Source: Romanomermis culicivorax | Taxonomy: Eukaryota; Nematoda; Enoplea; Mermithida; Mermithidae | Assembly: GCA_963922205.1 (NCBI GenBank) | Contig: CAWUHX010000083.1 | Location: 1 to 64,000 of the forward strand | Direction of reading: 5' to 3' | Length of the DNA: 64,000 nucleotides | In this document: one piece after another, positions 56,787-64,000 of the stretch | Numbering within the stretch: position 1 is the first letter of the stretch | Layout: each line of letters starts with the position of its first letter | Position numbers and translations under genes: made by a program | Notes under the pieces: generated by a model | The model's database searches: none | What the model was told of the DNA's origin: nothing | What the model saw: only the letters and a program-made list of their open reading frames with translations

Positions 56787-58571
56787 ATGACCCACCAAAC
56801 GCAAGATCATTTAGGAGAAATCGTTAGAGAGCAGATAAACGATTTATTTTCAGAACATTTTCGTACCCTATGCACACAATTGAATCAGAATACAGTAAAC
56901 CCTACCCTAATAGATGATCTAAGAACAGCAAACATTCGTAATAACATGGCAAATAATTTCTACGCGAAACCTACAGTATTCACGGGTGGCATGACCCAAC
57001 ATTTTGGTGAATGGAACAAAAGATTAGAACAATTCATGGCACTCCAAGGCATGAAAGATACAGACGTACAGTTAAAGTTGGCATGTTTAGAAATTCATTT
57101 AGGAGGAGCCGCATTAGCAAAATTCAAAAGTTTAGCAAATTCTGAAAACCCTCCCCACACATACGAGCAGTATAAAGTCGCATTACAGGCATTTTTCCCA
57201 AACAATAGAGATAATGAGCTACATCAACAATTCTTATGCGAAAGAAAGCAAAAGTGATCAGAAACAGTAACAGAACTCTTATTTGATCTAGAACATCTCG
57301 CAACCCTCGCCTACCCTAACTTTAACACAGACGCAGGAGAAATGATCATAAAACCCCTCTTTGTAGAAGGCATGCAAAACGAAATCAGGGAAGCAATTAA
57401 GTATAGAAGGTTCGCAACTTTAAAAGAAATGTCAGACGAAGCAGCTTACATTGAACAGCAAATCCTTAGAAACGAGTTAAAATCTAACATCCTTCCCTTC
57501 ATACCCCCAAAACCCGAACCCATCTTTTCCCTAACCAAAAACACAGACCAACAGGACCTTTTGCATCAGTTAGAACAACAAGCAAAAGATTTACAGTTGC
57601 AGATCAAACAAAAACTTCAACCCCCACAACAGAGTAGCTACAACAATTTCAGTAACAACACTTACAGTAGGAATAATGCTTACAGGAACAATACCACCCC
57701 TAGGCAGCCCACATGCTTCCAGTGTGGACAAATTGGACACGTAGCTCATAATTGTAAATCAGTAGGCACCCGAAAATCATGTGAAATCTGTTTCCGTAAT
57801 AATCACAGTACGCGTGATTGTAAAAGCCGATGCATCCACTGCTCCCAAACAGGACATAGATCAGATAACTGCCTTTCAAAACCCTGCTCCAATTTTCAAT
57901 GTTTCACATGCAAGCAGAGAGGTCATACAAGCAGGTATTGCCCAAATCAGCAGAGTCGTAATATTCAAAATTGCATTGAGTACAGGCAACCCCAACCCCT
58001 CATGGACATTGATGACCCCGCATTTTACTCAAAATTACCCGCCATAACTAACGGCCCTCAGACTACTTTAGGAACTATCATGCCCAACACCCACCGCCGT
58101 AGTGACGAATACGTCCTTGATCTGGACATACCCGATTGGTGCGCCATGTCACCATTCCCCACGCCTGAAGCCGCAAAAATCGAAAAATCGCCGCCCACCA
58201 TCCCCGTAGGCTACAAGATCCCCCAAAAGCAAGACACTACGCCGCCCACCGCCCCCGAAACGCCGTCGAAAGCAGGCCGCAACTTGTTGTCCCTTTTACA
58301 TAGCCTGACCCCCGAACCCTACCAATTCCACCCCGCCAAACATTGCTACCAACCCCCACAAGTAGGCAAGTCCAAACCCCATCCCATGACTCAATTTCTA
58401 AAATTTTACAGACCGTTCAGATTTCAAACCGGCCACCCCCCCAGCTCAAAACCGCAAAACGACAACACCAAAAGCCGCCACGCCAAATCGAGCAGAGCGA
58501 AAAAACACAGTGCCCCGCCGCCTCCACTAAAACATTCTATTGGCCGATGTTTTGTATTTTTCTTTGTATAA
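56787..58571 (+). pseudogene. Family B gag (one in-frame TGA)
   Basis: The first ATG after the LTR in this frame is 56787. The N-terminal part has a Ty3-type capsid region (NFYAKPTVFTGGMTQHFGEW and so on). A TGA at 57255-57257 interrupts it, and the same frame resumes as SETVTELLFDLEHL. Four consecutive zinc knuckles follow: CFQCGQIGHVAHNC, CEICFRNNHSTRDC, CIHCSQTGHRSDNC, CFTCKQRGHTSRYC. A Pro-rich tail ends at TAA 58569-58571 and overlaps the env frame by over 200 bases. The TGA is probably a CGA-to-TGA mutation. Gag forms the particle and binds RNA. Confidence 0.85.
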
Positions 58572-60294
58572 TAATCCCCACATCGTGTAGTGCCCAATTT
58601 CAGATGAGTGGAACTTCATTGAGTGGTCACTCAGTCAGCATACTCAAACTTGTATCATGCATGCCCCCTTCCACAGTAGACAAACCCATACAGACATTCG
58701 GAAAAATCTATATCCCCTCCACTAAGCCCCACATTACAGACGCATACAAATGCAGTGTTCGCAAACGCAAAATTTGTACTAATACAGGATTTTTTGGATC
58801 AAAAGGTATTGTCTTCGACCAAACCGAAATGCAAAATCTAACCCCACATGTTTGTAAGGCAGTTGTTATAGACAAAGAACACAACGGTCAAAAATTGTAC
58901 GAAACCCAACCAGGATTTTGGTCAACAAATAACTCCCTAAGCGTAGAATACACATGGTGTTGTACAGACCATTGTACCTCAGTCACTAACGTCATCATAG
59001 AAATAGGACAAATAGCATCTTGGAATGGAAAATCTATGACAGGTACATTAGGTGACCTGGGGTCATGCAAACCGAGGTCAGGTCATTGTGTCACAGCCGA
59101 CGGATCTATTATCTGGAATGAAACAGCATTTGAAAACTTATGCCCCTTCGAATACGAAAACACACATCCCATCAAACTCACACAAACCCACATGATAATA
59201 GAAGAGCTACAAGGTGCATTCTCGGTTGAAAATACACTCTTTTCGAACCCCAATTGCCCAGAAATCCAAGACAGCATTCTAACCGAACAAGGCATTATTG
59301 TACAATTAGACAAAAGCACCCTACATCGTAACACATTTTTAACCCCAAAAACCAACGAAACTCATACTACATTATACGATTTTGATGATTTTGAACCCAT
59401 TAATGCGAAACTAAACTATCTAGCAGACAAAATACAGGAATTCGAAATTCAAAATTTCAAAAACGTATGGAGTGAATTATGCAGACAGGCGCAGCGTCAC
59501 CTTGATCTCGTATGGCAAATTTTACGTCTTGATGCAACCCTTGGAGCGCAAGCATTCCTACAGCGAACAGACATCATAGCAGAATTCACAGGAGAAGCCC
59601 TCACAGTCTGGCCCTGCAAGCAGGTAAACGCATCCAAAGTCTTTTACAACCATAAAATCAACCAAACATGCTACAAACTTTTGCCCATTCTCACAGGAAC
59701 TGAACTCATGTTTTCAAATCCAGGAGGCAACGATTTGACCCCTTTTTCACAAACCATTGACTGCCATCACATGCATGTAGCCCTTTACAAACAGAATAAC
59801 ACATGGGTCAGTGAAACAGGATCCCCGCATGTCACAAATTTACCTTTAGAAATCGTCTGGAACCAAAATTTCTCCCTCTTCCATTTTAATACACCCGCCA
59901 TTTTTCATGATCAACTTGCAACTATTTCAACAAACTTACTTTTTTTGAAACAATACATTTACAAAACTCACACACTCGAAAACGTCGTCAAAAAACTCGT
60001 CAATTACACCGCCCAAATGTCTCTCAATTCTGATACAGTTTACAACATGATCTCAGGCACTGGCCAAGCACTGGGAAATACACTCTCTGGCGCCGGTCAA
60101 GGCATAGAACATGTAATAACCGGTACCACCCAAAGTCTCACAGACTGATTAAACAATTTACTCAAAGGACCTCTGCAAATCATTATTAATCTAGCCGTTA
60201 TTACTGTAGTTATTGCAGGCGTCTTTTATTTGTTTCTCGTTCTTCGAAAATATTTCCCCTCTCCAAAGCATCATGCCACAAACGAACATGCATA
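58343..60294 (+). pseudogene. Family B envelope-like glycoprotein, located between gag and pol
   Basis: The frame opens at 58343 inside the gag tail. A hydrophobic signal-like segment lies at about 58540-58600 (MFCIFLCIIIPTSCSA). The ectodomain of roughly 500 residues is rich in paired cysteines and in N-x-S/T sites, as expected for a viral surface protein. A TGA at 60146-60148 interrupts the frame just before a strongly hydrophobic membrane helix (about 60180-60245) and a short cytoplasmic tail ending at TAG 60292-60294. No furin-like site is obvious. The cysteine layout reminds me of glycoproteins of negative-strand RNA viruses of the chuvirus type, but this is only a guess. Signal peptide, glycosylated ectodomain and membrane anchor make the env call fairly safe. 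This copy would lose its anchor. Confidence 0.72.
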
Positions 60295-60374
60295 GGAAAT
60301 ACCATCGAACAGCAGACGTTTACATGAGACCATACCCCCATCATTCAGCCATGCTCTCTTAGAATTAGCTAATT

Positions 60375-62922
60375 GTGGTGGGGCACAAACCCAGCAGAAA
60401 TACGTCCTTGTCGATATTGATACCCCCTGAACTCCTGCAATCAAACTCATTAATCAAATTCACCAATCTGCATCAAATAAGCCACCCCAAAATGTACCTG
60501 AGAAACATTCATATTCCAATCACACTTAACGGCAAATTAATGACAAAAGGCATGATTGACACTGGTGCAGTTTACTCACTCATTGATGCCCGAATCGCTC
60601 AACTTTTACAGTTAGACATGAAACCCCCGCTAGTCCAAGCAAAAGCAGCGAATAATCTCCCGATTCATTTTGTAGGGACAACCTTTGTCACAGTGACAGC
60701 CCAAACAATCCAGGAAACAATCATGGTCCATGTCCAAAAAGATTGCACAGCAGACATCCTTCTAGGCATAAACTTTCTTAGTCGATTTTCGGAATATACC
60801 ATCAACAATCAAAAATCTCAGGTCAAATTTGGCAATGTCATACTACCCTGTGACGGCCTAGAATACAGCCCACTTTCGACCCGTGGTGGAACCTATCTAG
60901 ACGAGAAATTAGAATTACCACCCCGTACAGTAACCGAATTCACTGTCCCCTTGCCCAAATCGTACTTACAGGTCAAACAGCTTGAATTCACCCCGAAACC
61001 CAAACAGAATCCTAAAGTCCATTTTGCAGCTTGTGTCTCTGAAAATCAAAACTGTTGCATACGCATATCGGTCCTAAACACACAAGAAACAGCCCAAACT
61101 CTTTACCCTGGAACATGCATTGGTACAGTCTCATGTTACATCCCGAAACAAAATGCTCCCGCTACTCCAACCCCTTCAACGCAAAACCAGCCCAACTGTT
61201 TTGATACATTCACATGGTTAAAAGAAAATGTTAATTTAGCCTCCAGTGACCTCACAGAAGCAGAAAAAACGCAACTCCTACGCGCCCTATCGAAGTATCC
61301 CACATTATATGCTAAATCCAAAATGGACGTAGGTAGAACCACCCTTGTTTCACATACAATTGACACCAATGGCTCCCAGCCCGTACGTAGACAACTTTAT
61401 CGGACTTCCCCAAAAAAAAAGCAAATCATACAAGCAGAAGTCGAGCAACTTGCAGCAGCAGGTGTCATAAGCCAAAGCAATTCTCCATGGTGTACCAACA
61501 CAGTTTTAGTCCCAAAAAAAGACGGAGGCCATTGTTTATGCATCGACTTTAGAGGCCTCAACAAAGTTACAAAAAAAGATACCTACCCCTTGCCCGGCAT
61601 AGACGAAATTCTAGACACCCTACGTGGAATGAAATATTTTACGTCCCTTGACCAATCCAATGCATATTATTCCATTCCCATAGCACAAGCAGACAGAGAA
61701 AAAATGGCCTTTAATTGCTCGGCCGGCCAGTATCAATTCAACTACCTCCCCTTCGGTCTCACCAATGCCCCAGCCACATTCCAAAGGTTAATGGATGTTA
61801 TTCTTTCGGGTTTGCAATGGAACACATGCCTTGTATATCTCGACGATGTTTTGGTATTCGCAGGCTCCCATGCCCAAATGCTGGAACGTTTAGACACTAT
61901 TCTTGCCCAATTCTCACAAGCAGGCCTTAAACTAAACATACAAAAATGCAAATTCTGCCAGCCCCAAGTCCAATACTTAGGCCACGTCATTTCTCAGCAA
62001 GGCATTTCACCAGATCCCCATAAGGTACAGGCCATCTATGACATACCCACACCCAAAAGCGCAAAAGAAGTTAAGTCATTCCTTGGCCTACCCTCATATT
62101 ATCGCAGATTCATTCCAAATTGCTCTCAAGTTTCTAGCCCACTCACATCGCTACTCAAAAAGAACTCGGAATTTTCCTGGGGCCCCGAACAGCAAAACAC
62201 ATTCACTAAGCTAAAAGAATTACTCATCCATGCCCTAATACTGCAGCATCCCGATTTCACAAAACCGTTTATTCTGCAAACTGACGCCTCAAAACTCGGA
62301 ATTGGCGCCATTCTCAGCCAGCTAGATAGTAAAGGTCAGGATCGCCCCATTGCTTTTGGGAGCCGCACACTAAAACCCGCAGAACGCAACTACCCGATCA
62401 CTGAGTTGGAAACCCTTGCAGTAGTCGAGTTTGTCAAGTATTTCCGCCCCTACCTTTTCCAGCAGCATGTTATTGTACACACTGACCACAGAGCAGTTCG
62501 GGCAGTCTTACAAAAAGAAAACCCGTCCCCTCGCATTGCCCGTTGGGGATTAGCCCTCTCCGGAATTCAGCTAGACATTCGCCCTAAGAAAGGCACTGCT
62601 AACTGCAACGCAGATGCAGTTTCTCGATTCCCCTCACAAACAGCAAAGCAATCCTTTGATATTGAGCAATTAGAAACCCGCCCCGAAATATCCACTATCA
62701 ATTCGGTTTTGGAAGCTGAAGCAACTGAACAAGAAGAGCAACAGAAAAATTTTGCCGAACTCCAACGCACTGACCCAACTGTCAAAAGTATTTTAGCAAA
62801 AATCGCCCAAAAACACCCCCTTACTCTGATCAAATTTGCAGTGCATCAAAACATTCTCTTCCGTATAGTCGACAAACAGGAAAAACTATACATTCCCAAG
62901 TCGCAAGTCCAGCATCTCATCA
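60375..62922 (+). pseudogene. Family B pol: protease, RT, RNase H and truncated integrase
   Basis: The frame is open from 60375; the first ATG (60492) is just upstream of protease, so pol may have its own start. Protease has MIDTGAVYSLID. RT is complete: VIVSQSNSPW-type start (VISQSNSPWCTNTVLVPKK), CIDFRGLNKVTK, YPLPGIDEIL, TSLDQSNAYYSIPI, LPFGLTNAPATFQ and YLDD (61836-61847). RNase H shows QTDASKLGIGA, TELETLAVVE, HTDHRAV and NADAVSR. The integrase N-terminus begins (VHQNILFRI) and is cut at 62922 where the family A LTR starts; the frame runs on to 63050 in LTR sequence. The RT and RNase H catalytic residues look intact. This copy cannot make integrase from this transcript. Confidence 0.9.
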
Positions 62923-63536
62923 TGTTGGGCACCCTGTTGATGCCAATTCGTGTGGGGAAATTGACATGCAAATCGACAAGGATGGACGACCAGTGGCGCA
63001 GACATTTGCATAGAATGGAGCGCCAAAGAAAGACCAAAAAGATAAAGTGAAATCATTGTTCACTATTATCGTCAATTTTTATAGTATTTTGTTATTGCTG
63101 GCGTCCATTAAAACTTCCCAGCACTTCGTCTTATTTTGCATAATATTCATTGTGGTCAGTCCACATTCTTTTACATATTTCGTCGGACATATTGTTTAAT
63201 ATATTCGTTTGTTTATTTAGATATTATTAGCGACCGACGAAGGCAGAGGGCCAGAGGCCCAGGCGCCAGCTTACACCAGGTAAGCTTTGGGAAACCCCTT
63301 ACGGGTTATACCCGAGTAAGTTTATCCCTGAGGGGATTCCTTGTCTCAGCTAGGAGACTGCGGAGGTCCTTGGTAAGGCCCCGCTTTTTAGAGTTAAGTT
63401 TATCTTTGTTGTTGTAGGTCTGGGGAACCGGACTGTTGCACTATCACCGAGGCTTAGCCAAGGGATCAGTTCTAACAGGTCAGTTCAGACCAGATATATC
63501 TTTTCTTACGCCTCTTAAGGAAAGACCTGCACAACA
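62923..63536 (+). repeat. 5' LTR of family A copy 2 (614 bp)
   Basis: TGTTG...CAACA. It is closely similar to 13005-13621 but with a variable block near 62980-63000 and near 63060-63130. It contains GTAAGC (63286), GTAAGT (63317) and GTAAGG (63376) donor-like motifs (positions approximate) and the gtctc/gagac stem-loop. Confidence 0.9.
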
Positions 63537-63621
63537 AGTGGTGGCTTTTAACTCCTTACCACCGAACTTCGTAGTCAGACTAGGAGAAAAGAAAATCCTC
63601 CAGGTTTCTACAGAAAGTTAG
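63436..63621 (+). CDS. Short upstream ORF of family A copy 2
   Basis: 61 codons ending just before gag, the counterpart of 12920-13102. It contains the PBS. Conserved in position between copies, but protein function is not shown. Confidence 0.3.
   Translation: MHYHRGLAKGSVLTGQFRPDISFLTPLKERPAQQVVAFNSLPPNFVVRLGEKKILQVSTES
63539..63555 (+). other. Primer-binding site of family A copy 2
   Basis: TGGTGGCTTTTAACTCC lies two bases after the LTR end. It differs from the first copy at one base. Confidence 0.6.
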
Positions 63622-63632
63622 CAGGTTTCAAA

Positions 63633-64000
63633 ATGCCTAATGAAAGGATACCAAGAGGTAATACTTTACACAGATCACCACCCAGAGTGGCGAGTGCTGG
63701 GAATTTTGTCAATTTGGGAGACAGAGATCAGCAACGGCATGCTGCCCCAGACCCAGTGATCCCAGATCAAACTCCCGCGAGGGTTCAACCATTGCAGCAA
63801 AATGCAATGCATTTTACGCCTCAAGATGCAGGTGTACCAATTGACCGCCTACCAGCAATTGCCATCGATCCGCAAGAGGCAGGCCCGGCGAACCCGAACC
63901 CAGACGCCGATGGACCCCCGCAGCGAAATTTTAAAAGGTCACCGCCGCCAAAGGTCGTATTAGCAGGACCGAAAAGGGACATTATTACGCCCGAAATTCG
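63633..64000 (+). CDS. Family A gag, N-terminal part (cut by window end)
   Basis: ATG 63633; it begins MPNERIPRGNTLHRSPP and is open to the window end. Substitutions relative to copy 1 are few. Pro/Asn/Gln-rich N-terminal gag of unknown fold. It confirms the gag start used for copy 1. Confidence 0.8.
   Translation, partial: MPNERIPRGNTLHRSPPRVASAGNFVNLGDRDQQRHAAPDPVIPDQTPARVQPLQQNAMHFTPQDAGVPIDRLPAIAIDPQEAGPANPNPDADGPPQRNFKRSPPPKVVLAGPKRDIITPEI

Larger units (their letters stand above)
55750..62922 (+). mobile_element. Ty3/gypsy-type retroelement, family B, order gag - env - pol, truncated in integrase
   Basis: Plus-strand LTR, PBS, gag with four zinc knuckles, an envelope-like glycoprotein, then protease-RT-RNase H and the start of integrase. 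At 62923 the LTR of a family A copy interrupts it; the remainder must lie right of the window. Gag and env each contain one in-frame TGA. The left LTR edge is uncertain. Confidence 0.85.
62923..64000 (+). mobile_element. Family A copy 2 (5' end only), inserted in family B pol
   Basis: The LTR starts TGTTGGGCACCCTG at 62923; LTR, PBS, short ORF and gag start match the first copy in order. The five bases before the LTR are catca. The rest of the element is beyond the window. Confidence 0.92.

Overview
The window looks like nuclear DNA of an invertebrate metazoan. Two host genes with spliceosomal GT-AG introns and AATAAA polyadenylation signals are visible, set in a dense bed of LTR retrotransposons, hAT-type DNA transposons and short inverted-repeat elements. 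The phylum cannot be named from the sequence. No rRNA, tRNA, CRISPR array or bacterial-style operon was seen.

Layout. (1) 1-13621, minus strand: most of a very large LTR retrotransposon, called family A here. It has a partial 3' LTR, a 1477-residue extra ORF with an RNase D/WRN-like 3'-5' exonuclease signature, a decayed gag-pol reading frame, a PBS and an intact 5' LTR. (2) 13772-27965, plus strand: six exons of a lysosome-associated membrane protein (LAMP) gene, covering part of luminal domain 1, the hinge, domain 2, the transmembrane segment and a YETI lysosomal tail. Its introns hold hAT elements, MITEs and a solo LTR; family A sits upstream of the first visible exon. (3) 29983-54699, plus strand: a homocysteine S-methyltransferase gene in six exons whose phases all agree (304 codons plus stop). 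Its last intron is about 20 kb and is filled with nested transposons. These include a long-inverted-repeat element (about 36.44-45.26 kb) whose right arm is split by a 4795-bp hAT element carrying a lamin-tail-domain ORF. (4) 55053-55176: one likely exon of an unidentified gene. (5) About 55750-62922, plus strand: a second Ty3/gypsy-type element, family B, with the unusual order gag - env - pol. It is broken inside the integrase region at 62923. (6) 62923-64000, plus strand: the start of a second family A copy, which inserted into family B and runs off the window.

How it fits together. The host genes read through cleanly by splicing across transposon-filled introns. Insertion order can be read from target-site duplications (TSDs) and interrupted repeats: B, then A inside B; the long-TIR element, then the hAT inside its right arm; an outer hAT, then a smaller hAT, a MITE and a solo LTR inside it. 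Five of the six unambiguous 8-bp TSDs end in AAC.

The most interesting candidates for something undescribed are the exonuclease-bearing family A, the gag-env-pol order of family B, and the hAT element with a lamin-tail-domain passenger. All protein identities come from motif recognition by eye; no database search was run.
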